Shown in pieces: positions 36,347 through 45,196 of a stretch of DNA of 63,658 nucleotides. The stretch is from contig CAHJWM010000033.1 in NCBI GenBank assembly GCA_903642325.1, forward strand, positions 1 to 63,658. Reading direction: 5' to 3'. The stretch's first letter is position 1, and the number at the start of each line of letters is the position of its first letter. Made by a program: the position numbers and the translations under genes. The notes under the pieces are model-generated. The model searched no databases. It was not told the DNA's origin and worked only from the letters and a program-made list of their open reading frames with translations. The DNA comes from Myxococcales bacterium. GTDB lineage: Bacteria; Myxococcota_A; Polyangia; Polyangiales; Polyangiaceae.

Positions 36347-37798
36347 ATGTCAAAGTATGTGACACGTTGGATTGTGTGGGGGCTGAGTGCGACCGCCGCG
36401 AGTAATGCATTCGCGCAGACCGCCACTACGCCAGAGGCATCTGGTTCAGTATCGCTGTCTAGCAGTGACGGCGCGAAGAGCGATGGTTCAGCAACCGCAG
36501 GCGCCCCGGCGCCAGCGAACACTACGGAAGGGTACGAGCCCTATACGCCCGGCTCTCCGCCGGAGAACAACCTATTAGAGATCGGCATCTTCGGCGGTCT
36601 GATCTTTCCGAGTAGCAGCCACAACCTGCGCTACGAGGCTTATCCACACCGTGAATTCACGACCGGTGGCGAGTTCGGCGCGCGGCTGGGTTATTATCCG
36701 CTGTCGTTCGTGGGCGCGGAAGTAGAAGCAATGGCGGCCGCCAGCAAGATCCGCCACACCGAGACGGCAGCTGCCCTGTACGCGGGGCGCGTGCAACTCG
36801 TGCTTCAGGCGCCGTCGGGCTACATCACTCCGTTCATTCTCGGTGGCTTCGGCCGGCTTGGTGCGATCGACCGGTTGATGGCCAATGACAGCGATCCGGA
36901 ATGGCACTTGGGCGTCGGCGCAAAGGTCCCCTTCAGCCACGACTTCGGCATGCGCGTCGACCTTCGGGATACACTGACTGAGAAGGTCCAGCAGGACGGC
37001 CAAGCGCAGACCTTCGAGATCCTGGTCAGCTTGACCAGCACCGTTGGCCGCAAGATGAAAGATCCGCCAGCGCCGCCGGCTGATTCGGACCACGACGGCT
37101 TCGTCGACAGCGCCGACCAATGCCCGAACGATCCGGGCGTTGCGCCCAATGGTTGCCCGGCCGATACCGACAACGACGGCGTCTTGGACAAGGACGATTA
37201 CTGCCCGCGCGAAGCAGGCCCCGCGCCCAAGGGTTGCCCGATCATCGATCTGGATCCGGACAAGGACGGCGTGCCGGTGCCTTGTGACCAATGCCCGACG
37301 GAGAAGGGCGTGAAGCCGACCGGCTGCCCCATCCGCGACACCGACGGTGACGGCATCCCGGACGACAAGGACAAGTGCCCGAAGGAGCCCGAGACCAAGA
37401 ACGGCTACGAGGACCAAGACGGTTGCCCGGACACCGTCCCGGAGCAGGTGAAGAAGTTCACCGGCGTGATCCAAGGCATCTTCTTCGACAAGAACAAGGC
37501 CACGATTCGACCGGAGTCGAAGCGTGTCTTGGGCAATGCGGGCAAGGTGTTGCAAACGTACCCGAGCGTCAGCCTCGAGATCTCTGGGCACACGTCCAGC
37601 GAGGGCGACGCCGAGTTCAATCAACGGCTGTCGCAAGACCGAGCCGACTCCGTCAAGCAGTGGCTGGTCGAGGCAGGCATTCCTCCGGAGCGTCTGCGGA
37701 CGCGCGGCGCCGGGCCGAGCGAGCCCATTGCCGACAACAAGACCGCTGCCGGTCGCGAGAAGAACCGCCGCATCGAGTTCAAGGTGCTGCTGCAGTGA
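36347..37798 (+). CDS. OmpA-family outer-membrane protein with thrombospondin type 3 repeats
   Basis: The 483-residue protein starts after GAAGGG with a signal peptide (MSKYVTRW... ending AFAQ). A Ser/Ala/Pro-rich linker leads to a beta-barrel-like domain of about 160 residues. The central region (about 245-365) has four to five Ca-binding thrombospondin-3 units, seen as DSDHDGFVDSADQCP, DTDNDGVLDKDDYCP, DPDKDGVPVPCDQCP and DTDGDGIPDDKDKCP. The C-terminal OmpA domain (about 370-483) binds peptidoglycan: FFDKNKATIRPES, ISGHTSSEGDAEFN, LSQDRADSVKQWL and KNRRIEFKV. It probably anchors the outer membrane to the wall. A possible promoter is TTGAGT at 36258 with GTTAAT at 36282. A strong hairpin follows the stop. 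Confidence 0.95.
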   Translation: MSKYVTRWIVWGLSATAASNAFAQTATTPEASGSVSLSSSDGAKSDGSATAGAPAPANTTEGYEPYTPGSPPENNLLEIGIFGGLIFPSSSHNLRYEAYPHREFTTGGEFGARLGYYPLSFVGAEVEAMAAASKIRHTETAAALYAGRVQLVLQAPSGYITPFILGGFGRLGAIDRLMANDSDPEWHLGVGAKVPFSHDFGMRVDLRDTLTEKVQQDGQAQTFEILVSLTSTVGRKMKDPPAPPADSDHDGFVDSADQCPNDPGVAPNGCPADTDNDGVLDKDDYCPREAGPAPKGCPIIDLDPDKDGVPVPCDQCPTEKGVKPTGCPIRDTDGDGIPDDKDKCPKEPETKNGYEDQDGCPDTVPEQVKKFTGVIQGIFFDKNKATIRPESKRVLGNAGKVLQTYPSVSLEISGHTSSEGDAEFNQRLSQDRADSVKQWLVEAGIPPERLRTRGAGPSEPIADNKTAAGREKNRRIEFKVLLQ

Positions 37799-37809
37799 GG
37801 TGAGCGAGG

Positions 37810-37838
37810 CACGGACAGCCGCGTCGCGGCTGTCCGTG
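37810..37838 (+). terminator. Perfect 14-bp inverted repeat after the OmpA gene
   Basis: CACGGACAGCCGCG, one T, then CGCGGCTGTCCGTG: a perfect 14-bp inverted repeat starting 11 bp after the stop. The innermost pairs must open to form the loop. No T-run follows, so termination may be Rho-assisted, or the hairpin may protect an abundant mRNA. Confidence 0.6.
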
Positions 37839-37948
37839 GCCGCCTGACCCGGGGTGCCAAGCGCCGTCCATGGCGCCCCGAGGTCACGATTGAATTCCAC
37901 CCGCGCGCCAGGATCGACTGCCTGGCCCCCCGTGACTCAGCGCATCGG

Positions 37949-39718
37949 TCAGTGCGCCGAGCAGACCACGGGGCGCGGCGTGATCAGAGACAAGCGCGGA
38001 TGATCCGGGTCGAAAATTGCCGGATCGCGCGGTGACAAGCGCGGGTGATGCTTCAGCGCGGCGACCAATGCGTCCCGGAATGAGCGCCCGGCCTCGACGT
38101 GGATACGTTCGGGGGACAGCTTCAAAATCGTGAACAATCCGTCGCCACCGGTCGCCAAGTAGTCGCTCATGGCGATCTGCAGGACTTCATGGTCCGTGAT
38201 CACATGGCCGTTATTGCGCAAGAGGGTGATCTCTAAACCGTCTTTGGCGCAGCGCGTGCTCAGCGTAAGCCCGCTGATCGAGACCAGGCCGTGGGCGTTG
38301 TGGCCGAGGTGAACGGCAAGCGCAGCCCGGAGCTCGGCGCCCGTCATGCGAATACGCGCAATCAGATTGTCGAACGGCATCACCTCGTACAGCTGGCCAT
38401 AGTCGAGCGGGCCGGCGGGCAGATCGGCGCGTAAGGCGCCACCGTTGACGATCGCGACGTCCGACCCGGGCACCGCCTCACGCGTCAAGTCAGCCAGCAA
38501 ATTGCCGAGCGGGGATTCCTCCGCGTGCTCTCCGCGAAACGGCTCGCTCAGCGCGCAGCCGACAGGTGCTTCGCAGCGGTTTTCGGCCAGGGCCAGCGCC
38601 GGCGCAATGGCGGATGCCAACGCGGGGTCCGGCAACGTCTGACGGCCCTCGTAGTCGCTCAGCGGACACCTCCCGGCGGCCAACTCCGGACACAGATCAT
38701 GCGGCGGAAAAACGTGCTGAGCGAGCACGCGATGAGTTTGCCCATCGAGCCGCAGATCGATGCGTGAGAACGAACGCCCATAAGCATACGCTTCCACGAT
38801 CGGAATGCCGTTGACGATGTGCGCGATCCCCGTGTGCGAGTGGCCGGCAAAGATCGCATCCACGAGGCCGGGCGGCATCGCCCGCGCAACGTCGAAGACT
38901 TCGGCATTTGGCCCGCAGCTGCTCAAATTGTTTGGGTCAGCAAAGTCTTTGCAGTCCGCCCCCGCGTGCGCCACCGCGATGACGAGCTCCGCCCCTGCCG
39001 CGCGCAGGGCTTTCGCTTCCGTGAGCAGCGCGGGCGCCAGTGCCTCCACGCCCAGGCCGACGAAGGCCGACTCCATCACGATGCTCGGCGTCTCAGCGGT
39101 GAGCAAGCCGACGAAGCCCACACGCACGCCGTCGACCTTCAGCAATACCGAACGCTGAAGCCGCGCCCATTGGGGCGAGCCATGCGTGCCCTTTGCAACC
39201 AGATTGGCCGAGATGATTGGAAACGCCGCCTCGACGATGCGGGCGCGGATGGCCCCCTGCGGATCGACAGCGGGCGCGTCGCCCACGGGCCCGTAATCGA
39301 ACTCGTGATTCCCGAGCGTCGCCACGTTCATGCCCAAGACGCCGTAGGCGGTGATCACTGAAGCGCCCTCGGTCATGTTGGATTCGAGGGTGCCTTGGAA
39401 CATGTCGCCCGCATCGACGAGGACCACCGCGCCGCCGTCCGCCTGGCGCGCGCGCCGCACATTGCGAACGTAGCCCGCAAACCCCGGCAATGCTCGCAGC
39501 CGCCCGTGCAAATCATTCAAGCCCATGAAGCTGAGCGTAAGCTCGGGCCGCACGCCCTCTGCGCCATGCGTTACGGAAGCGCTCGGCGTAGCTTTCGCCG
39601 ACCCCTGGCTCTTCACGACCACCTTGGGCTCGCTGCCGCAGGCGGTTGCGGTCAGGCCCGACGCGGTCGCCCAAGCGATCAACCAGCCGATGGAAGAATT
39701 GGAGCGCCAGCGATGCAT
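37949..39718 (-). CDS. Lipoprotein 5'-nucleotidase / 2',3'-cyclic phosphodiesterase (UshA/CpdB-like)
   Basis: The 589-residue protein starts at the ATG at 39718, with a signal peptide ending TATAC that suggests a lipoprotein. The calcineurin-like phosphoesterase domain has all metal motifs: GLNDLHGRL, VDAGDMFQG, LGNHEFDYG, VIAVAHAGADC and IFAGHSHTG. The C-terminal 5'-nucleotidase domain follows (VAIVNGGALRADLPAG, LYEVMPFDN, DYLATGGDG) and binds the nucleotide base. It should scavenge phosphate or nucleosides in the envelope. The ATG lies 17 bp after the Hsp33 stop, so the two form an operon. Confidence 0.95.
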   Translation of the reverse strand: MHRWRSNSSIGWLIAWATASGLTATACGSEPKVVVKSQGSAKATPSASVTHGAEGVRPELTLSFMGLNDLHGRLRALPGFAGYVRNVRRARQADGGAVVLVDAGDMFQGTLESNMTEGASVITAYGVLGMNVATLGNHEFDYGPVGDAPAVDPQGAIRARIVEAAFPIISANLVAKGTHGSPQWARLQRSVLLKVDGVRVGFVGLLTAETPSIVMESAFVGLGVEALAPALLTEAKALRAAGAELVIAVAHAGADCKDFADPNNLSSCGPNAEVFDVARAMPPGLVDAIFAGHSHTGIAHIVNGIPIVEAYAYGRSFSRIDLRLDGQTHRVLAQHVFPPHDLCPELAAGRCPLSDYEGRQTLPDPALASAIAPALALAENRCEAPVGCALSEPFRGEHAEESPLGNLLADLTREAVPGSDVAIVNGGALRADLPAGPLDYGQLYEVMPFDNLIARIRMTGAELRAALAVHLGHNAHGLVSISGLTLSTRCAKDGLEITLLRNNGHVITDHEVLQIAMSDYLATGGDGLFTILKLSPERIHVEAGRSFRDALVAALKHHPRLSPRDPAIFDPDHPRLSLITPRPVVCSAH

Positions 39719-39735
39719 CAGGGTCAAGCCGTGGG

Positions 39736-40593
39736 CTAGCTCTGCTCGAGCAAGCCGCGGAGGCGGGCCGGTGCAATCCGAAAGTCCCGCTTGCAATACT
39801 CGCACGCGATCTCCAAGACCTCGTTCGTGGACAGCAGGTGCTCGAGATCTCCGCGGCCCAAACTGGCCAGCGCCGAGACCACCCGGACTTCATCACACCA
39901 GCACTCGAAGCGCACTGGGCTCTCACCCAGCTTGGTGAAGGGCATTCCGTACAAGAGCTCCCCCAGCAGCCACGCCGGGTTGAACGCACTGTCCTTGAGC
40001 TGCGGATCGATCGACTCGAAATCGCGCAGGCGCTCGGTCATTACCATCAATGGGCCGCGCCCCACCTCCGGAAGCAGCTGAACCAGATAGCCGCCAGCGC
40101 TGACCACGCGCTCGCCGTCGAAAATGGTCCCGACCGCCAGCATCGAAAGTACCTGCTCCGAGGTCTGCATGTAGGCCATGAAGGCGTGCGAAATGCCGCC
40201 GTCCTTCGGAACCTCTACGATTCCTTGGTTGATTCGACCACTCGGCAGGCTGCGCATCAACTGCAGCACCGCGCCTTGGCCGAGCTCGACCTCTTTGGCG
40301 CCGGCCTTCAGCTGGATCAGACCCCGGGTTTGGCCGGTTGGGTTCGAGTCCGCGATCACACTGCCGCTATTGCCGGCGCCCTTCAGGACGCCCTGCACAC
40401 GCATGTTGGGCGCCATGGTCTCACGAAATAGGATCGAGCCGGTCAGCAGGTCGCCAAAGTGGCGAGCCGTGTGGCCGGCGACGCCCTGCGCCTCGACCGC
40501 GCCGCGCACGGTCTGGGTCGTCCGCGCGGTGATCACGCGGAAAGCGCCGTCGTCGGTGATGCCGCGGAGGACGCTGTCGGAGGGCTCGCTCAC
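39736..40593 (-). CDS. hslO: Redox-regulated chaperone Hsp33
   Basis: Hsp33 is a cytoplasmic holdase turned on by oxidation. The 285-residue protein shows the family core (LLTGSILFRETMAP, GSVIADSNPTGQTRG, VPKDGGISHAFMAYMQTSEQ). The C-terminal redox switch is complete: CWC, 30 residues, CEYC, fitting the CxC-x27-32-CxxC zinc centre. It is the first gene of a two-gene operon with the 5'-nucleotidase and is divergent from purU. Confidence 0.96.
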   Translation of the reverse strand: MSEPSDSVLRGITDDGAFRVITARTTQTVRGAVEAQGVAGHTARHFGDLLTGSILFRETMAPNMRVQGVLKGAGNSGSVIADSNPTGQTRGLIQLKAGAKEVELGQGAVLQLMRSLPSGRINQGIVEVPKDGGISHAFMAYMQTSEQVLSMLAVGTIFDGERVVSAGGYLVQLLPEVGRGPLMVMTERLRDFESIDPQLKDSAFNPAWLLGELLYGMPFTKLGESPVRFECWCDEVRVVSALASLGRGDLEHLLSTNEVLEIACEYCKRDFRIAPARLRGLLEQS

Positions 40594-40674
40594 CGGTCAA
40601 ATCTAATGCCTGAATCCACTAGGGTCTAGGGGGGAAGGGCAACACTTCCGGGTTCCGAGCTATAAGCGGGAAGG

Positions 40675-41541
40675 ATGATTGCCGAAGGATCCGAACGCGC
40701 CACCCTGCTCGTATCCTGCCCGGACCGGCGTGGGATCGTCGCGGCGCTGGCCCAGGTGCTGTACGGGCACGGCGCCAACATCTTCGACTCGGTGCAGCAC
40801 ACGGACCCGCTCGCGGCGCAATTTTTTCAGCGCCTTCACTTCGACCTGACGGACCTGCAGACCGACCGCGCAACGCTCGAACGTGCCATCTCGGAGGTCG
40901 CCGAGCGCTTCGGCATGCGTTACGAGCTGCGTTTTCAAAGGCAAGCCAGGCGCGTTGCGCTGTTCGTCTCGCGCTACGACCATTGCCTATACGATCTTCT
41001 GTTACGGCACCGGAGCGGGGAGCTTTGCTGTGAGCTCCCGCTGATCATCAGCAATCACCCCGAGCTCGAGCCGGTTGCTCGGCAGTTCGGAGTCGAATTC
41101 AAGGTCGTGCCCGTCTCCACAGACGCCAAATCCGCCGCTGAGACCGCGGAGCTCGAGCTGCTTGCCGAGCGCGGCATCGAGCTCGTGGTGCTGGCTCGCT
41201 ACATGCAGATCTTGAGCGCGGATTTCATCGGCAAATTCCCGGGTAAGATCATCAACATTCACCACTCATTTTTGCCGGCGTTCGTGGGCGGTAAGCCCTA
41301 TCACCAGGCCTATCAGCGCGGCGTCAAGCTGATCGGCGCGACCGCGCACTATGTCAGCGCAGTGCTCGACGAGGGGCCGATCATCGAGCAAGACGTGGTG
41401 CGCTGCTCGCATCGCGACGCCATCGAAGACTTGGTTCGCAAGGGGCGCGACTTGGAGAAGGTGGTGTTGGCGCGCGCAGTGCGCCTGCATTTGGAAGAGC
41501 GCCTACTCATTTTCGGCAATAAGACCGTTGTCTTCGAGTGA
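40675..41541 (+). CDS. purU: Formyltetrahydrofolate deformylase
   Basis: PurU hydrolyses 10-formyl-THF to formate and THF, balancing one-carbon pools and supplying formate for purine synthesis. The 288-residue protein has an N-terminal ACT domain (about 1-85, LVSCPDRRGIVAALAQVL) and a formyltransferase-type catalytic domain. The latter has LARYMQILSADFI, NIHHSFLPAF with catalytic Asn and His, and LDEGPIIEQDV with the Asp. The ATG follows GGAAGG. It fits with purL and purM also encoded in this window. Confidence 0.97.
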   Translation: MIAEGSERATLLVSCPDRRGIVAALAQVLYGHGANIFDSVQHTDPLAAQFFQRLHFDLTDLQTDRATLERAISEVAERFGMRYELRFQRQARRVALFVSRYDHCLYDLLLRHRSGELCCELPLIISNHPELEPVARQFGVEFKVVPVSTDAKSAAETAELELLAERGIELVVLARYMQILSADFIGKFPGKIINIHHSFLPAFVGGKPYHQAYQRGVKLIGATAHYVSAVLDEGPIIEQDVVRCSHRDAIEDLVRKGRDLEKVVLARAVRLHLEERLLIFGNKTVVFE

Positions 41542-41596
41542 GCACCGCGAGCGCGGCTTTGCTCGATAGGGAGGCGGCGGCTCGCAATTTTCTCTC

Positions 41597-42535
41597 TCAA
41601 GCGTTCGCATCGAAGCTTGCCCGCATGCGGACCACGGCAAGGTCGACCTCCGCCCAGGTCACGACTTGCTGCAACCGCGCGTCGTTCAGCGCGATTTTTC
41701 GCGCGTTCCTGCCGCCCAACCAGACCGGCATGTCCGCGGGCAGAGCGCTCAACAAACGCCGTAGGTGCCCCTCCGTCACCGCGATATCGGAGCTGGAGGA
41801 GATGGTGACTCCGACCACTTGCACAGAAAGCGCGACCGCGGCTTCCGCGACCTGGTCGGGCGGCGTATTCACGCCCAGGAGGCGCGTCGTGATTCCCTCC
41901 AGAGCCAGGTACAGAGCCACCATATGCAAACCCAGCCCGTGCTGCTCGTCGGTAAACCCGGCCAGCAGAGCCACCGGGCCCGATAGGCGATCGTCGTAAG
42001 CCGACGACAGAAGCCGCAATTGGCCGGACAGCACCTCGGATAAGAGATGCTCGTGCCGTATCGCGATGCGGCCCGCCGCCCACGCCTCGCCCACGCGCTC
42101 CACGAGCGGGGCGGCGACATCCGTCAAGAATTGGCGCGGGCCGAACAGCGCCACACTGCGCCGGAGCTCGTCGCGCAGGCCGTCCGGATCGTCGGCCATT
42201 AGCCGAGCAAGCAGCGAGTCGATGGTCGGCGTGCGTTGTTCGTTCTCGGTCTCGATGCGGGCCGAATTGGCCAGGATGTTTCGCAGCTCTTCGACGCCGC
42301 GATGGATGACCTCACCGGAACGGAAGCCGGCCTTCAGCGCGCGCGACACCAACACCAAACGTTCGATGTCGGCGTCGGTGTACACGCGCACTTGTGAGCC
42401 ATTGCGCAACGGTTTTGGAAAGCCGTAACGGCGCTCCCACATACGCAGCGTGTCGGGCGAGACGCCGGTCAGCCGTGATGCCACGCGAATGGAATAGCCC
42501 GGCAAAGCTTCGGAGTCGTCGCGGGGCGGCACCAT
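41597..42535 (-). CDS. MerR-family regulator with adenosylcobalamin-binding domain (CarH/LitR-like)
   Basis: The 312-residue protein has an N-terminal MerR helix-turn-helix (about 14-80; YSIRVASRLTGVSPDTLRMW) and a C-terminal cobalamin-binding module (about 105-305). The helical-bundle signature W-x9-EH is exact (Trp152, Glu162, His163), and the B12 motif ExHxxG is at 197-202 (EQHGLG, His199 the expected lower ligand). SxSSS and WLGGRN complete the Rossmann part. It should bind DNA as a B12-dependent, possibly light-sensing repressor as CarH does. The residue after Trp152 is Ala, where Thermus CarH has the His that caps cobalamin after light. No carotenoid gene is nearby. Confidence 0.93.
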   Translation of the reverse strand: MVPPRDDSEALPGYSIRVASRLTGVSPDTLRMWERRYGFPKPLRNGSQVRVYTDADIERLVLVSRALKAGFRSGEVIHRGVEELRNILANSARIETENEQRTPTIDSLLARLMADDPDGLRDELRRSVALFGPRQFLTDVAAPLVERVGEAWAAGRIAIRHEHLLSEVLSGQLRLLSSAYDDRLSGPVALLAGFTDEQHGLGLHMVALYLALEGITTRLLGVNTPPDQVAEAAVALSVQVVGVTISSSSDIAVTEGHLRRLLSALPADMPVWLGGRNARKIALNDARLQQVVTWAEVDLAVVRMRASFDANA

Positions 42536-42544
42536 GACCCGCTA

Positions 42545-42573
42545 GCGTTAGTCCTAGACAAGAGTTCGTCAAG
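42545..42573 (-). promoter_or_regulatory. Possible promoter/operator of the MerR-B12 gene
   Basis: On the minus strand, TTGACG (42568-42573), a 17-base spacer and TAACGC (42545-42550) precede the ATG by about 9 bases, so the transcript would be almost leaderless. The -35 overlaps an imperfect dyad, GACGAACTCTTGTC (GACnA...TnGTC). This could be an autoregulatory operator, but the -10 match is weak. Confidence 0.3.
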
Positions 42574-42612
42574 TCGAAGCTATGGGTGCCCAGTTTGGAC
42601 AACCGCCGGAAA

Positions 42613-43380
42613 TTAAAGTGGTTTTGCGGAGCGCGCGGCCTCGATGGCTTGGTCGAGAGCTAATGGGCTGAAGCCAACCAAGACCTGCCCCATGACATCG
42701 ATCACCGGAATGCTGGAGCCGGTTCGGCCGGCGCGCGCCAACTTTTGGCGCATTTCCGCGGCCGCCAGCTCATTCTCCTCGATGTCCTTATCGACGACAG
42801 TCACCCCGCGCTGCTTCAGGTAGCGCGCGGCATCGTGGCAAGGTTTGCACCACGACGCGCCGTAGATGGTGGCGCTAACGCCCGTGGCCAGCCTTTTGGA
42901 GCTGGCCGCGGAGTCCGAGCTCATGCCGGCCGCCGCTGAATCGGGCGGTGTGGCGACCGCGCTAGGGGCCAGTGCCTCCAAGCGTGACTTGCGTTTGCCC
43001 GCCCCGAGCTCGTCCCAAGCCGCACGCGAAAGGGTCTTCACGCGGTAGCTGCCGGCCGGTGTGACCTCATTCAAGTTCGCGACGTACACGAGCTTGCCCG
43101 TGCCTTCTTCGCGCGTCGTCACCACGACGCGCACCGGATCACGGCTCTCCTTGGGCACGTCGGCCGGCTTCTGCACCACGTGGAAGTCGCCCTTGTCGTC
43201 GATCCAGGTCAAAAGCAAATTGGGGGTTTCTTCTTTGACCTCGAGAGGTGGAAGCTCCGCGGCTTGCGGCGCGGCGCCCGTGTCGTCGCCCGGCTGCGGC
43301 GCAACCTGCTTATGGCATGCGACCAGAAGCACCGCGAGCGCCAGCGCTCTGCGCAAGTTGGAGCGCAGCGCGCGGCCCAT
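42613..43380 (-). CDS. Lipoprotein with C-terminal glutaredoxin-like domain
   Basis: The 255-residue product (ATG at 43380) has a lipoprotein signal ending LLVAC. The middle (about 45-130) includes LTWIDDKGDFHVVQKPADVP, which resembles a DUF4124-like segment. The C-terminal 85 residues are a glutaredoxin fold: ATIYGASWCKPCHDAARYL with a CxxC redox site, SSIPVIDVMG with the cis-Pro, and VLVGFSP. The domain order and signal suggest an envelope thiol-disulphide protein. The gene lies between the ABC-F gene (51 bp) and the MerR gene (77 bp) on the same strand. Confidence 0.85.
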   Translation of the reverse strand: MGRALRSNLRRALALAVLLVACHKQVAPQPGDDTGAAPQAAELPPLEVKEETPNLLLTWIDDKGDFHVVQKPADVPKESRDPVRVVVTTREEGTGKLVYVANLNEVTPAGSYRVKTLSRAAWDELGAGKRKSRLEALAPSAVATPPDSAAAGMSSDSAASSKRLATGVSATIYGASWCKPCHDAARYLKQRGVTVVDKDIEENELAAAEMRQKLARAGRTGSSIPVIDVMGQVLVGFSPLALDQAIEAARSAKPL

Positions 43381-43431
43381 GCCCGGAGCCCCATCGTGTC
43401 TCGACTCGCTTTCGACCGCGCGACCCATCTG

Positions 43432-45126
43432 TCAATATGCCTTCTTTTTGGACTTTGGCTTGTCGGACTCTGCGCTTCGGCTTCGGCTTTCGGCTCGGGC
43501 GGCCAACTCGAGCTCCGCGACCTGTTTTCTGAGCCGGGCGTCCGAGTAATCTTTGAAGCCGCCATCATATAGATCGATGCCGCCCTCGCCAAAGCTGGCG
43601 GTGCGCGTGGTGACGGTTTCCAGAAAGCGCCGGTCGTGGGAGATCAGCACCACGGTGCCCTCGAAGCCGACCAGCGCTTCTTCCAAAATCTCGGCGGCCG
43701 GAATATCCAAGTGGTTCGTGGGCTCGTCGAGGAACAGGACGTTGCGCGGCTCCAAGAGGAGCTTAGCGAGCGCTAGGCGCGTGCTTTCGCCGCCCGACAG
43801 ACTAGCGACTTTGCGTAGTGGGTCGTCGCCGTAAAAGCGAAAGCGCGCGAGATATTGGCGCGCGCCGTCCGCGTTCAAATCCCCGCGCACACTACGCACT
43901 TCGTCCACGCCGGTCTTTTTGGGATCGAGGGACCCGAGGTGCTGATCGAAGTAGCCTTCGTACAGGTTCGTGCCCCGCTTGATGGCACCGCGGTCACCCG
44001 GCTCTCCGCGCCCCGCCAAAAGCTTGATCAAGGTCGACTTGCCGCAACCGTTCGGACCGACGATGCCCAAGCGATCCCCCCGGCGGAGGAGCAGATTGAA
44101 GCCGGAAAAAAGCTCCGCGCCGCCGCGCACGCCGGCCAAGCCCTTGGCATCGAGAACGATGTCACCACTGCGAGGCACTTCCGCGAAGCGAAACCGCACT
44201 CGTTCTGCGCGCGCCCACACGTCCTCGGGGCCGTCCACACGGTCCAGCTTGTCCAGCATGCGACGTCGAGACTGCGCTTGTTTGGTGTTGGAGCCGGCGA
44301 TGTTCTTGCGAATGAAGTCTTCGGTTTTGGCGATGAACGTGGCTTGCTCTTCGGCTAGCCTACGCTCCCGCTCGATGTCCTCCGCGCGTTCTTGGTAATA
44401 GCGGGTGTAGGGGAGAGGATAGCTGCGGAAGGTCGTGCGACCGAGCTCCATCGTGATGGGGCAGCACGCGTCCAAGAAGGCACGGTCGTGTGATACCACC
44501 AGCACCGCACCGCGAAAGCCGACGAGATACGCCGACAGCCACTCGATCGTCTCCAAGTCCAGGTGATTCGTGGGCTCGTCCAAGAACAAGACATCGTGCT
44601 CGCCGGCCAGCACCACGCCGAGCGAGAGCCGACCGCGTTCGCCGCCGGACAGCGTGCGCACGTCTCGCTCGAGATCGCGCGGCGTGAAACCGAGGCGCAT
44701 CGCAATCATCTCCACGCGCCGCTCGAGCTGGTCGGCGCCCGCGTGCTGATAGCGATCCATCGCGGTCGCCAAGCGGTCGAGGGCGGCTTCTTCGCCGCTT
44801 GCGGCCGCTTCTTGTGCGTGCGAAAGCTCATGGCGGAGCTTCAAGAGACCGCTGAAGCCGGCCAGAAGGTTGTCCATCACGCTGCCCTCCGCGCGCGTCT
44901 CGTGGCCTTGCCGATAGTAGCCGAGCGTGGAGCCTTTCTTGATCGCGACCGTGCCCTCGTCCGGGTCGAGCTCAGCGGCGATGACGCGCAGCAGCGTGCT
45001 CTTGCCGGCACCGTTCGGCGCCACGAGGCCCGCGCGCTCGCCAAGGTCGAGGCGGAACGCAACGCCCTGAAAAAGGCGCTGATTGCTATAACCAAAACCC
45101 AGATTGGCGACTTCCAGCACGGACAA
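43432..45126 (-). CDS. ABC-F family ATPase (Uup/EttA-like)
   Basis: The 564-residue protein has two ABC cassettes and no membrane segment, as in ABC-F translation factors. First cassette: Walker [10 protein letters not shown] near residue 37, signature LSGGERGRL, Walker B VLFLDEPTNHLD. The linker (about 240-315) is charged and helical (YYQERAEDIERERRLAEEQ). Second cassette: GPNGCGKST, LSGGESTRL, NVLFLDEPTNHLD. The C-terminus is a short basic-acidic helix ending KSKKKAY. Proteins of this family act on ribosomes or in antibiotic protection; which subgroup this is cannot be told by eye. Confidence 0.95.
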   Translation of the reverse strand: MSVLEVANLGFGYSNQRLFQGVAFRLDLGERAGLVAPNGAGKSTLLRVIAAELDPDEGTVAIKKGSTLGYYRQGHETRAEGSVMDNLLAGFSGLLKLRHELSHAQEAAASGEEAALDRLATAMDRYQHAGADQLERRVEMIAMRLGFTPRDLERDVRTLSGGERGRLSLGVVLAGEHDVLFLDEPTNHLDLETIEWLSAYLVGFRGAVLVVSHDRAFLDACCPITMELGRTTFRSYPLPYTRYYQERAEDIERERRLAEEQATFIAKTEDFIRKNIAGSNTKQAQSRRRMLDKLDRVDGPEDVWARAERVRFRFAEVPRSGDIVLDAKGLAGVRGGAELFSGFNLLLRRGDRLGIVGPNGCGKSTLIKLLAGRGEPGDRGAIKRGTNLYEGYFDQHLGSLDPKKTGVDEVRSVRGDLNADGARQYLARFRFYGDDPLRKVASLSGGESTRLALAKLLLEPRNVLFLDEPTNHLDIPAAEILEEALVGFEGTVVLISHDRRFLETVTTRTASFGEGGIDLYDGGFKDYSDARLRKQVAELELAARAESRSRSAESDKPKSKKKAY

Positions 45127-45196
45127 GGCGCCGAGGGTTTAGCACGCTCGGCCGTGCCCGAGAAACCTCGGCCGACGGCGGGACGTAGAGCCTGCA

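Noticed and set aside
36575-37900. 441-residue minus-strand frame opposite the OmpA gene
   Set aside because: Antisense frame of the thrombospondin repeats and OmpA domain; no motif.
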